From NCBI RefSeq assembly GCF_900141745.1, contig NZ_FSRM01000001.1:3844001-3908000 (forward strand): DNA of 64,000 bases, written 5' to 3'. The position numbers and the translations under genes are program-made. Source of the DNA: Paraburkholderia phenazinium (GTDB lineage Bacteria; Pseudomonadota; Gammaproteobacteria; Burkholderiales; Burkholderiaceae). Positions 7,557 to 16,163 of the stretch are shown piece after piece. The notes below the pieces were generated by a model. The model did not search any database, had not been told where the DNA came from, and saw only the letters and a list, made by a program, of their open reading frames with translations. How positions within the stretch are numbered: the first letter of the stretch is position 1; every line of letters starts with the position of its first letter.

Positions 7557-9236
7557 CTATCCGATCAGACTGAGCCGCACCGTTCGCGCCAGTTCGTCGA
7601 GTTGGAACGGTTTGCGCAAAATACTGCAGCGCCTTACCGCCAACCGCGAAATATCGACGTCGGCGTATCCTGTCGCGAGAATGACAGGAAGGTCATCTCG
7701 CACCTTGCGCGCCGCGGAAATCACATCGATGCCATTCATCCCAGGCATCGCAAAGTCGACCATCAGCAGATCGGGCTTGTCGCTCGCGAGCCGCCCGAGA
7801 CCCGCCCTGCCGTCCGGCGCCTCGGTAACCACATAGCCGAGCATCTTGAGCGAGTCGACGAGCATGCCACGGACCTCGTTGTCGTCCTCGACGACCAGAA
7901 TCCGCTTGATGCCCTCCACTTTCTGCTCGACCGCAGAGACTGCTTCGGACTCCGACACGACACGCTCGCGCAATGGCAGCCATAGCTGCACCGTCGTGCC
8001 CCGTCCTGGTTCGCTCTCGATACGCGCCGTGCCGCCGGCCTGGCGGGCAATCCCATACACCTGGCTCAAACCGAGCCCGGTACCTTTGCCGATCGGCTTG
8101 GTGGTGAAGAACGGATCGAACACGCGTGAAATCACGTCTACCGGAATGCCCATGCCGGTATCGCGGAACTCGGCGACGACATAGTGCCCGTCCGCGAGCG
8201 TGGGATCCGGCGCCGTGCGCAGACCGACCTGCACATCGAGTTTGCCGCCGCCCGGCATCGCATCGCGCGCATTGATGGCGAGGTTGAGAATGGCCAGTTC
8301 GAGCTGATTGGCGTCCGCTTCGGTCCAGAACTCCTCGGCGTCGAAGTGAGTGGTGAACTGGATCGTCGAACCTAGCGAGACTGTGATGATGTCGCGCATG
8401 CCATGCAGCAAGGCCACCACATCCACCGCTTTCAGATCGAAGTTACTCGTGCGCGAGAACGTCAGCAACTGGCCCGTCAGTTTCGCGCCGCGCTCGGTGG
8501 CACGTTTCGCGGTCGCGGCCATGGTGCGTACGCGCTCATCGGCGCTCACGCGCGCGATCAATTCCGCGTTCACCATGATGACGTTGAGCAGGTTATTGAA
8601 GTCGTGCGCGATGCCACCGGTCAGTTGACCTAACGCTTCCATCTTCTGCGACTGGACCAGCACGGCCTGCACCTTGGCACGCTCGTGAATCTCCTTCATC
8701 AGACGGTTGTTCGCAGACGCAAGCTCGTGCGTGCGCGCCGCAATCCTGCTTTCCAGCGAGTCATTGAGCTGAACCAGGGCTTCCTGGGCTTCGATGCGTT
8801 GTGCAAGATGCTGGCGCGACTCGTCGAGATGCCGGCGGGAATCGTACTGCCGGATACGCGCACGCAACGACGAAGTCACGGCCCGGCGCAGCGTTTCGGA
8901 GTTCAGGGGCCGCTCCAGCACGACCACGTTGCCAAGCCGCTCGAGCACCTCGAGGCTTTGCGCCGAACGCCGCGACACACGGTTGCTGGCGAGCAGGATG
9001 ATCGGGAAATCGGACCATGCGGGCTGGCTTTCCAGCCAGTCGAACAGCGCGGCGGCCTGCTCACCGCCGAGCGCCTCTTCGGTGATCAGCGCCGTGGCCG
9101 CCCCATTGCCCAACTCGGCCGTCAGCGCCTGCGCGTCGGCACACTGGACGCAAGAGCGGCCGTCCCGGGTAAGCAACTCGGAAATCACGTCGGCATCGCG
9201 GCCGAACGGGGCCAGAATCAGGACGCGACGCTCCAT
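7557..9236 (-). CDS. Hybrid sensor histidine kinase with degenerate N-terminal receiver
   Basis: This 559-residue soluble signalling protein has four parts. A receiver-like domain (about 1-120) lacks the phospho-acceptor Asp, with ALITEEA at that place. A coiled coil (about 125-200) leads to a HisKA domain with the H-box GGIAHDFNNLL (His211) and a HATPase with NLAINARDAMPGG, DTGMGIP and GTGLGLSQVYG. A C-terminal receiver carries VVEDD and phospho-acceptor Asp494 (LMVDFAMPG). There is no transmembrane segment. It starts seven bases after the stop of the KaiC-like gene, which implies coupling. A longer in-frame start at 9266 would overlap that gene. It may read out the state of the KaiC-like ATPase, which is inferred from adjacency. 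Confidence 0.88.
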   Translation of the reverse strand: MERRVLILAPFGRDADVISELLTRDGRSCVQCADAQALTAELGNGAATALITEEALGGEQAAALFDWLESQPAWSDFPIILLASNRVSRRSAQSLEVLERLGNVVVLERPLNSETLRRAVTSSLRARIRQYDSRRHLDESRQHLAQRIEAQEALVQLNDSLESRIAARTHELASANNRLMKEIHERAKVQAVLVQSQKMEALGQLTGGIAHDFNNLLNVIMVNAELIARVSADERVRTMAATAKRATERGAKLTGQLLTFSRTSNFDLKAVDVVALLHGMRDIITVSLGSTIQFTTHFDAEEFWTEADANQLELAILNLAINARDAMPGGGKLDVQVGLRTAPDPTLADGHYVVAEFRDTGMGIPVDVISRVFDPFFTTKPIGKGTGLGLSQVYGIARQAGGTARIESEPGRGTTVQLWLPLRERVVSESEAVSAVEQKVEGIKRILVVEDDNEVRGMLVDSLKMLGYVVTEAPDGRAGLGRLASDKPDLLMVDFAMPGMNGIDVISAARKVRDDLPVILATGYADVDISRLAVRRCSILRKPFQLDELARTVRLSLIG

Positions 9237-9243
9237 GGATGGA

Positions 9244-10758
9244 TTAGCCGGCACGAGCGATAACATTTTCCGTAGTGGACAACAAGGCAGTGCCGCCCTT
9301 GTAGGAAGGCAAGCCGGTCAGTACGCCGTCGAAGTCGCGCAGTGCCTCGCCTATCTCGACGCCGTCGGCGCCGAGGCGGAACTGGCGGATCGAGCGTTCG
9401 TGCGCGTTCGCACGGCTCTTGACCGCGGCGATCGCGGTCAACACCTCGCCACCGTGCTCGAAGTAGCGGAACAACACCACGACATCGCTCAGGTAACTGA
9501 TGTCGATATCGTTCTGCACCTCGCCGATGATGCCGTGCTGACCCAGCACCAGCAGTGTGATGGCGCCCTTCTGGTTCAGATAACCGAGCAGCTCGTGCAT
9601 CTGCAGCAGCAGATAGCGCTCGCCTGGCATGGCTTGCAGATAGGCATTGAGACTGTCGATCGCGACGTACTTCATGTTGCGGTTCTCGACAGCGTCGCGC
9701 ACGTCCGCGGCAAATTCTCCTGGCGAGAGTTCCGCCGGATCGATCTGGCGCACGTGCAACAGTCCTGCATCGATATGCGGTTGCAGGTCCATGCCGAGAT
9801 TCGAGCAGCGTAGCAACAGCGTGCTGAGCGTCTCGTCGAACAGGTAGTAGACACAACGCTCGCCGCGCTTGAGCGCCGCGATCAGGCACGACACCACCGT
9901 CGTGGTCTTGCCGACGCCCGACGGCCCGATCATGAGCGCGCTGGTGCCCGGAATCAGGCCACCGCCGAGCAGCGTGTTCAAGCGCTCGCTGCCGGTGCTG
10001 AGCGCATGCGAATCGAACTTCGCATGGTGCTCGGCCGCGACCAGACGCGGATAGACCTTGATGCCGCCGGTATCGAGCGAGAAGTCGTGATAGCCCTCGC
10101 GAAACTTGATGCCGCGCATCTTGGCGATCCGCAGACGGCGCCGGTTGCCGCCGTAGTCGTGCGCCATGCTGTCCAGACTGATCACGCCATGCGCGATGCT
10201 ATGCAATTGCAGATCGCCAGGCTCCGCCGTGTTGTCGTCGAGCAGCAGCACCGTGCATTCGCGGGTCGCCAGATAGCGCTTCAACGCCAGAATCTGGCGC
10301 CGGTAGCGCAGCGGGTTCTGCGACAGCAGCCGCAATTCCGACAAACTGTCCAGCACGATACGCACGGGCTTGAGTTCATCCACCTGCTGGATGACGTCGC
10401 GCACGGTCTCGCCCAGCTCGACTTCAGCGGGTTGCAAGACGGTCTGTTCGTAGCGCGGATCGAGCCCCTCGTCGGAGAGCAGTTCGACGATCTTGAACTG
10501 GCTGACATCCCAGCCGTGGCTGGCCGCGACCGAGATCAGTTCCGACTTCGTCTCGGACAGCGTGATGTAGAGACCTCTCTGCCCCTCAGCGGTGCCTTTC
10601 AGTAAAAACTGCAACGCCAGGGTTGTTTTACCCGTGCCCGGCGCGCCCTCCACGAGGTACATCCGATGCGGCGTCAAGCCACCGCCGAGGATGTCGTCGA
10701 TCCCTTCGATCCCTGAAGATAATCGCGCAGCGCGCTCGTTAGCCTTATTCTGCGTCAT
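9244..10758 (-). CDS. KaiC-like tandem RecA-fold ATPase
   Basis: This 504-residue protein has two RecA/KaiC domains, each opening with a GIEGIDDILGGGL-like motif. Walker A boxes are GAPGTGKTT (about 38-46) and GPSGVGKTT (about 278-286), and the Walker B-like strands are VRIVLDSLSEL and YVAIDSLNAYL. At the place of the cyanobacterial KaiC Ser431-Thr432 phosphosites it has Ser-Tyr (DISYLSD), so autokinase chemistry may differ. No kaiA or kaiB gene lies nearby, so a circadian role should not be assumed. Non-cyanobacterial KaiC homologues are mostly tied to stress signalling. ATG 10758 starts the protein just before the first KaiC motif; an in-frame extension to 10830 has no family similarity. 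The next gene encodes a histidine kinase. Confidence 0.87.
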   Translation of the reverse strand: MTQNKANERAARLSSGIEGIDDILGGGLTPHRMYLVEGAPGTGKTTLALQFLLKGTAEGQRGLYITLSETKSELISVAASHGWDVSQFKIVELLSDEGLDPRYEQTVLQPAEVELGETVRDVIQQVDELKPVRIVLDSLSELRLLSQNPLRYRRQILALKRYLATRECTVLLLDDNTAEPGDLQLHSIAHGVISLDSMAHDYGGNRRRLRIAKMRGIKFREGYHDFSLDTGGIKVYPRLVAAEHHAKFDSHALSTGSERLNTLLGGGLIPGTSALMIGPSGVGKTTTVVSCLIAALKRGERCVYYLFDETLSTLLLRCSNLGMDLQPHIDAGLLHVRQIDPAELSPGEFAADVRDAVENRNMKYVAIDSLNAYLQAMPGERYLLLQMHELLGYLNQKGAITLLVLGQHGIIGEVQNDIDISYLSDVVVLFRYFEHGGEVLTAIAAVKSRANAHERSIRQFRLGADGVEIGEALRDFDGVLTGLPSYKGGTALLSTTENVIARAG

Positions 10759-11032
10759 GGTTGTGACGTCATGATCTGACGTGATTATTGAACATGTGCC
10801 GCCCGGGCGAGCCTCAGCAAAGGCGCTCATTCCGCCGGCCGGCGCGACAAACCGAGCAAATTGCGGGCCAACCGCGCCGGCCAGCCCTGTAACCCCCGCT
10901 CCGAAAAGGCAAATTCAGTGTTGTGAATCCATTAGGCACGGCGCTGCCTGTGACCGGGAACGATCCTTCCTAAGGTGTTTCTTACAAGCGAGAACCCGGC
11001 TGTTCCAGCCGGCCTCTCACCCCAGGGAACTC

Positions 11033-12139
11033 ATGGAATCAGGAAGCGGGCGCTCGATCGAAGTGGACTTCTTCCGCGGGATCGTGCTGATCGTCATCGT
11101 GCTGGATCACATTCCCGGCAGCGCGCTGTCGCATCTGATGCTGCACGCCTACGCGTTTTGCGACTCGGCCGAGGTGTTCGTGTTTCTTGGCGGCTATGCG
11201 TCGGCCGCGGCCTATACGGCGGTGCTGACACGTCGTGGTCCAGGGGCCGCGCAGATGCGCTTTGTCAAACGCTGCTGGGAGATTTACCGCGCATATCTGC
11301 TGACCGCCGTGTTGACGCTGCTGTCCGGCGCGCTGCTGGCGGTGTCTCACCTGAACCCGCCGATGGTCGCGCTGACCGGTTGGCCGCCGTTCGCCAGTCA
11401 TCCTCTGCGCGAAGCGTTCGATATCCTCGTGTTGCGACGCCAGCCGTACCTATCGAGTGTCTTGCCGATGTACGTGATGTTCGCGTTGTGCGTGCCGCTC
11501 ATCGTGCCGCTCGCGCGGCGTTCGGCTGTCACGGCATTGCTGCTGAGCGTGGCCGTGTGGGCCGCGGCGCGGCCGCTGGCGGCGTTCTTCAGTATTGACG
11601 ACGTGATCGATTGGGCTTTCAATCCGTTTGCATGGCAACTGATGTTCGTACTCGGCATCGTGTGCCGCCTGCATCCGTTGAGCGAAGCCTTCCATGCGTC
11701 GAACACGGCGCGCTGGCTGGTACGTGCCGGCCTCGCCGCGGTGCTTGCCTTCGCCGTGGTCAAACTCTTCGTGCTGACGCAGCCACTGCCCGGCACGTAT
11801 AAACAGAATCTCTCGGTGGATCGCGTGATCAACTTTCTCGCCATTCTGTGGCTGACTACCCGCCTGGTGCGCCTCGGCAGCATCGCGTGGATTGCGGAAC
11901 GCTTGCCGGCCGTAGTACGTGTCGGGCGCACCGGTCTCGTCTGTTTCGTGACCGGCACGCTGGTGTCCCTGATCGTCGATACGGCTACGCCGCATGCCTT
12001 TCGCGGCCTCACCGGCGAGCTCGTAGCGCTCAGCGGCGACCTCGTTGCGATCACCGCGATGCTCGTCATCGCACGCGGCTGGAGCGGCTGGAAAGGTGAT
12101 TCGTCGGGCCCCGCCGTGACCGGCGCAGGGTGCAGATGA
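11033..12139 (+). CDS. opgC: OpgC-like membrane acyltransferase
   Basis: This 368-residue polytopic inner-membrane protein belongs to the OpgC family, whose characterised members add succinyl groups to osmoregulated periplasmic glucans. It starts with RSIEVDFFRGIVLIVIVLDH, contains FVFLGGYASAAAY and RCWEIYRAYLLTAVL, and has about ten hydrophobic helices. The same family features recur in the broken gene at 26904-28030. ATG 11033 has AGGGAA seven bases upstream. Its stop overlaps the start of the tannase gene (ATGA), so both are made from one message. No opgG or opgH lies here, so the acceptor may be another periplasmic glycan. Confidence 0.85.
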   Translation: MESGSGRSIEVDFFRGIVLIVIVLDHIPGSALSHLMLHAYAFCDSAEVFVFLGGYASAAAYTAVLTRRGPGAAQMRFVKRCWEIYRAYLLTAVLTLLSGALLAVSHLNPPMVALTGWPPFASHPLREAFDILVLRRQPYLSSVLPMYVMFALCVPLIVPLARRSAVTALLLSVAVWAAARPLAAFFSIDDVIDWAFNPFAWQLMFVLGIVCRLHPLSEAFHASNTARWLVRAGLAAVLAFAVVKLFVLTQPLPGTYKQNLSVDRVINFLAILWLTTRLVRLGSIAWIAERLPAVVRVGRTGLVCFVTGTLVSLIVDTATPHAFRGLTGELVALSGDLVAITAMLVIARGWSGWKGDSSGPAVTGAGCR

Positions 12140-13857
12140 GCGCGGTGGTGGCAAGGACCGTATGCGTCGCCAGAACCATCCGCGCCGCAATCGTCAAGGC
12201 GCCGTACGCGATGGCCGTGCTGCTCTGCGCGATGCTTCTTCTCTTCAAGCCCCTCGATGCCGCCGCCTTGTCGTCCAGAGGCGCACTCGCCGCACAATGC
12301 ACAGCGCTCGCCGGCAGCACGCTGCCTGCCCAGGTGATCGCCTTACCCACCCGCGGCGCGCGGATCGACAGCGCCGTCATGATTCCCGCCACCGCCTCGG
12401 GCAACCAGAGCGGCGAATTCTGCCGGATCACCGGCAGCATCCTGGCCCTCGACGCAAACACGCCCGATATCCATTTCGACCTGAACTTGCCGGTCAACTG
12501 GAACGGCCGCGCACTGCAGATCGGCGGCGGCGGATATGACGGCGTGGTGGTGAGCGGCACCGGCGTGATGCCGTTCTCGCCGGATCATGCGCCGCTCGCG
12601 GAAGGCTATGCGACCTTCGGCGACGACTCCGGTCACACCGGCAATTCCGCGCTCGCCAACTTCGGCCTCGTCAACGAAGCTGTGATCAATTTCGGTTACG
12701 CGCATCTGAAGAAAACCCACGATGCCGTGCTTGAACTCATCAAGCGTGCGTACGGCCGGCCGCCCGAGAAGATGTACTTTGCGGGCGGCTCGACCGGCGG
12801 CCGCGAAGGCTACACGGTCATGCAGCGTTTTGCCGACGACTACGACGGCGTGATCGCCAATTCGCCCGCGCTGAATTTTTCCGGCGTGCGCCTGCTCGGT
12901 GTGGTGCTCGGGCACGCCGAGTACGGCACGCCGGGTGGCTACCTGCCGCCTGCGATGCTCGAGCGCATCTATCAACGCTCGCTGGAGATCTGCGACAAAC
13001 TCGACGGCGCCGCCGACGGCATCGTCAGCGACGTGGAGGGATGCCGCCAGCACGAGCAGGAGATCATCGATTCGTTGCGCTGCCCGCCATCCACGCCGTC
13101 GATGCCCGTCGCGTCATCGGGCAACAACGACGCGTGTCTGACGGAAGCGCAGATCGCGACGCTGCGCGTGCTCACCGACGGCCTGTCCCTGCCCTACCCG
13201 CTCGCGTGGAACGCGAATCGCTATGCAGGCTACAACGTGTTCGAGGGCACGCGTTTCACCAGCGCACTCGGTCTTGGACATGACCCCGTGCGCCTGCCGC
13301 TGCCCACGTTTGTTGCCAACGGCTATATGTTCACCCAAGGCGACAGTTACGTGCGCTACTTCGTCACTCAGGATGCGAAGTTCAATTCGCTGAACTTCGA
13401 TCCGCTGCATCCGGGGCGCTACCGGCAGCAGTTGTTCGCGCTTTCGGAAACGATCGGCGCGATGGACACCGACCTGTCGCGCTACATCGCGCACGGCGGC
13501 AAACTGATCACGCTGCAGGGCCTCGCGGACGAAGTCATCAGCCCGAACCAGACCATTGCGTACTACGAAGCGCTCAACAGGCGTTTTGGCAACGACAAGG
13601 TCGATGCGTTCATGCGCCTCTACATGGTGCCGGGTTATCAGCACGGCAATGGTGTGTTCATTCCGTCGGTCGACCTGCTCGGCGCACTCGACAATTGGGT
13701 CACGCACGGTGTGGCGCCGGAGACGCTGACGGCGACGGATATCGCCTTGGCCACTAACGGGCGCACACGTCCGATCTGCCGGTATCCGACCTTTCCGCGC
13801 TATGTCGGCAACGGCAATATCAATCGCGCAAGCAGCTTTGCCTGCGCCGAACCGTGA
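12136..13857 (+). CDS. Secreted tannase/feruloyl esterase family protein
   Basis: This 573-residue protein is of the tannase/feruloyl esterase family (alpha/beta hydrolases that cleave ester bonds between phenolic acids and sugars or alcohols). A hydrophobic signal (about residues 24-45, VLLCAMLLLFKPLDAAA) sends it to the periplasm or outside. The nucleophile serine lies in FAGGSTGGREG, and the late motifs LITLQGLADEVISP and YMVPGYQHG carry the acid and histidine of the triad. Several cysteines suggest disulfides. ATG 12136 overlaps the OpgC stop by two bases and has CAGGG upstream. The natural ester is unknown. Coupling to an acyltransferase hints at processing of acylated glycans, which is inference. 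Confidence 0.88.
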   Translation: MSAVVARTVCVARTIRAAIVKAPYAMAVLLCAMLLLFKPLDAAALSSRGALAAQCTALAGSTLPAQVIALPTRGARIDSAVMIPATASGNQSGEFCRITGSILALDANTPDIHFDLNLPVNWNGRALQIGGGGYDGVVVSGTGVMPFSPDHAPLAEGYATFGDDSGHTGNSALANFGLVNEAVINFGYAHLKKTHDAVLELIKRAYGRPPEKMYFAGGSTGGREGYTVMQRFADDYDGVIANSPALNFSGVRLLGVVLGHAEYGTPGGYLPPAMLERIYQRSLEICDKLDGAADGIVSDVEGCRQHEQEIIDSLRCPPSTPSMPVASSGNNDACLTEAQIATLRVLTDGLSLPYPLAWNANRYAGYNVFEGTRFTSALGLGHDPVRLPLPTFVANGYMFTQGDSYVRYFVTQDAKFNSLNFDPLHPGRYRQQLFALSETIGAMDTDLSRYIAHGGKLITLQGLADEVISPNQTIAYYEALNRRFGNDKVDAFMRLYMVPGYQHGNGVFIPSVDLLGALDNWVTHGVAPETLTATDIALATNGRTRPICRYPTFPRYVGNGNINRASSFACAEP

Positions 13858-13993
13858 GCGGACCGGCGACAGGATTCCGTAGGTATCCTTACTCGCTTAT
13901 CCTTAGCCGGTGTGCCTTGACTTCATTGAATTTGGGCGTACCGTTAACATTACCACCGCACGTTTGGCGAGCCGGGACTCGCAAGGAAAGACC

Positions 13994-14338
13994 ATGGGCA
14001 ACCGCTATGAGCGCTCACGCCTGTCGCGCTCGTTTACGTATAAAGGCATCCAGTACCATCCCGGCATGCTCATTGTTCTGGCCGCCCAGGTCGTCTGTCT
14101 CGCTGCCTTTTCCTTCGCCGCCAATCTGCTGAGTCAGGACAAGTGGCTAGGCATCACACTGGGCTTTAGCCTGCTGTTCGGACTGATTCTCTCGCTGGGT
14201 TTTTTCGGCACCTGGAGTCAGTTCCGCGACGATATCGACCTGTGGACGTTCCTCAACACCAATCCGGTCGAATCGGCTGTAGCGATCGCCACGGCAGGTG
14301 AAGTCATCGCCATTCTGATGGTGGCGCCGTCCATTTGA
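13994..14338 (+). CDS. Small membrane protein of unknown function
   Basis: This 114-residue protein has three likely membrane helices (about 25-46, 52-73 and 92-110). It opens with a short basic segment containing SRSFTYKGIQYHPGM. I do not recognise a characterised family. ATG 13994 is preceded by AAGGAAAG at good spacing and codon use fits the neighbours, so it is probably a real gene. It stands 136 bases after the tannase gene and converges with the AtoE-type transporter. Confidence 0.7.
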   Translation: MGNRYERSRLSRSFTYKGIQYHPGMLIVLAAQVVCLAAFSFAANLLSQDKWLGITLGFSLLFGLILSLGFFGTWSQFRDDIDLWTFLNTNPVESAVAIATAGEVIAILMVAPSI

Positions 14339-14371
14339 GTTTCGCTGGATCTCACCGGAATTTCACCGCGA

Positions 14372-14404
14372 GCCACGCGCACCGTTGTCGTGCATGCGCG
14401 TGGC
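14372..14404. terminator. Hairpin between convergent genes
   Basis: The arms GCCACGCGCA and TGCGCGTGGC form a perfect 10-base-pair stem around a 13-base loop, between the ends of the small membrane protein gene and the AtoE-type gene. There is no U-run. Confidence 0.4.
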
Positions 14405-14433
14405 GTCGGTGAGTCCGTCCGTCATTGCGACGC

Positions 14434-15858
14434 TTACGGAATCAGCCAGAGCGCAACACCGTAAATCACGAGCGACACCGCAAAGGTGACAGCCGTGTAG
14501 CCCATCACGCGCTGAATGCGAATCCCCGCAATCGCCACGACGGGGACTGCCCAGAACGGCTGCAGCATATTGGAGACGTTCTCGGCCATCGCCACGCCCA
14601 TCGCGGTACGCGGTACGGATGCATGCAGGCTCAGCGCCGCCGGCAGCACGAACGGCCCCTGCACGGCCCAGTGGCCGCCCGCGCTCGGAATCAGCAGCGT
14701 AATGATCAGCGAACTCAGATAGCTCAGCACCGGCAGCGTCACCGGTGTGGCAATCGCGACGAAGGTCTTGGCAATCGTCGATGCGAGGCCCGTCCCCGTC
14801 ATGATGCCCATGATGCCGCCGTACACCGGATACTGCAGCAGCATCGAACCGGTCTGCCGCGCGGCGCGGCGGATCGCATCGGCGTAGGCGATGGGAGTGC
14901 GCTGCAGCGCGAGCCCCACCAGCAGGAAGATCAGGATCGTCGTGTTGATGTCGAGCTCGAAGCCCTTCGCAGACCAGGTCATCGCCAGATAACCGATGCC
15001 CAGCACGAGCAGGATCAGCGTGCCCAGCATCGAGCGCTCGGCGCGGGCGGCGAGCGAAGTCGGCGACGCGCCACGCGCATGCGGATCGGCGTCCGCCTGG
15101 GCTTGCGCGCTGCCATTCGTCGCGGCGCCCGCTTCCGGCGCGGTTTCGCTAAAAGCGACCACGTGTTCAGGCTTCGGGTGCATCCGGATGAAGATCGCCG
15201 TCATGACCACCACCACCAGCACAGTCGGAATGAAGACGAACGGGGCGAACACAGTCTGGCTCAGCGGAATCACCTGTCCGGTGGCTTTCTCCACCAGGTT
15301 CAAGGCATTGCCATGCGAAGCCTGCGACAACGCGATCGAACTCGACAGCCCGCTGTTACAGACCGACCAGGCCGAATAGCTGCCCGCAACGAGCCACGCA
15401 AAGTCCACTTTCACGCGCTTCGCGATTTCGCGCGACAGCAACGCGCCGACGATCAGACCAAGCCCCCAGTTCAACCATGCGGCCACCGCGACGATCGGAA
15501 AGACGAGCAGCGCGGCGCGTGCTGGTGTGCTCACGCCGGCTGCCATCGCCCGCAGACCGCGTTGTACGAGCGGCGCCTCGGCGATGGCGTAACCCGTCGC
15601 CAGAATCAGGATCATCTGCAGCGCGAAGCCTAGAATGTTGAAGGTACCGCCATACCAGGACGTCAGGATCACGGGGACAGTGGCGTGCGGCGCAAAGGCG
15701 AACGCCAGCAGAATGACGACCACGGTCAGACCGATTGATAGGACGAACGGGTCCGGCATAACCTGCTCGAACACGTAGACGAGCCCGGCTACGATGCCGC
15801 GTCGGCGTTCGCTGGGATGGGGGTGTGGGTGGGTTGGTCCAGTTCCGTTGTTATCCAT
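14434..15858 (-). CDS. atoE: Short-chain fatty acid transporter, AtoE family
   Basis: This 474-residue inner-membrane protein has about 12 helices and is of the AtoE family, which imports short-chain fatty acids such as acetoacetate or butyrate. Family motifs include YVFEQVMPDPFVLSIGLT near the start, SGLSSSIALSQAS in the middle and PSAGGHWAVQGPF near the end. A soluble loop of about 40 residues (about 235-275) rich in Ala and Pro splits the halves. ATG 15858 is preceded by AGGAAGAG; an in-frame ATG at 15897 has no such site. It stands alone, without the ato catabolic genes, so its carboxylate substrate is open. Confidence 0.85.
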   Translation of the reverse strand: MDNNGTGPTHPHPHPSERRRGIVAGLVYVFEQVMPDPFVLSIGLTVVVILLAFAFAPHATVPVILTSWYGGTFNILGFALQMILILATGYAIAEAPLVQRGLRAMAAGVSTPARAALLVFPIVAVAAWLNWGLGLIVGALLSREIAKRVKVDFAWLVAGSYSAWSVCNSGLSSSIALSQASHGNALNLVEKATGQVIPLSQTVFAPFVFIPTVLVVVVMTAIFIRMHPKPEHVVAFSETAPEAGAATNGSAQAQADADPHARGASPTSLAARAERSMLGTLILLVLGIGYLAMTWSAKGFELDINTTILIFLLVGLALQRTPIAYADAIRRAARQTGSMLLQYPVYGGIMGIMTGTGLASTIAKTFVAIATPVTLPVLSYLSSLIITLLIPSAGGHWAVQGPFVLPAALSLHASVPRTAMGVAMAENVSNMLQPFWAVPVVAIAGIRIQRVMGYTAVTFAVSLVIYGVALWLIP

Positions 15859-16163
15859 GATGTCTCTTCCTCTCGCCGCGTCTCGCCGGAGCGGCATCTC
15901 TCAAGAACCGAGCCTCGAACGAAGAACGCCGAGGGTCGGCAAATGCAGCATACGCGCACGACTGTGCGCTGTAATCGCGGCAAGAACCCTACCTGATTTT
16001 CATATTTGCTGCTCTGAGGACGGCAGCACGCGCCGCAGCGCTCGCGGCGGCGGCGTGTCGTACAGGCAGAAGGCCCGCAAGGTGCGCAGAGAGGTGCAGC
16101 GAGGGACAGTAAACGACTGAGGGCAGCCGCCGGCTGCCCTCGTTTTGCGACTTGATGCGAGAC
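15859..16163. other. Gap between bamA paralogue and atoE, holding the atoE promoter
   Basis: This 305-base stretch carries the upstream region of atoE and a strong hairpin next to the bamA paralogue's 3' end. No gene with a ribosome site and plausible codon use was found. Confidence 0.5.
16119..16146. terminator. Strong hairpin downstream of the bamA paralogue
   Basis: GAGGGCAGCC and GGCTGCCCTC form a perfect 10-base-pair stem with a 3-base loop. On the plus strand it is followed by GTTTT, on the minus strand by a weaker TCGTTT. It lies 18 bases after the stop of the minus-strand bamA paralogue and probably ends that transcript. Confidence 0.65.

Noticed and set aside
10764..10771. TGACGTCA palindrome and repeated ACGTCA just upstream of the KaiC-like gene
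   Set aside because: It is too short to distinguish from chance and no known regulator or spacing supports it.
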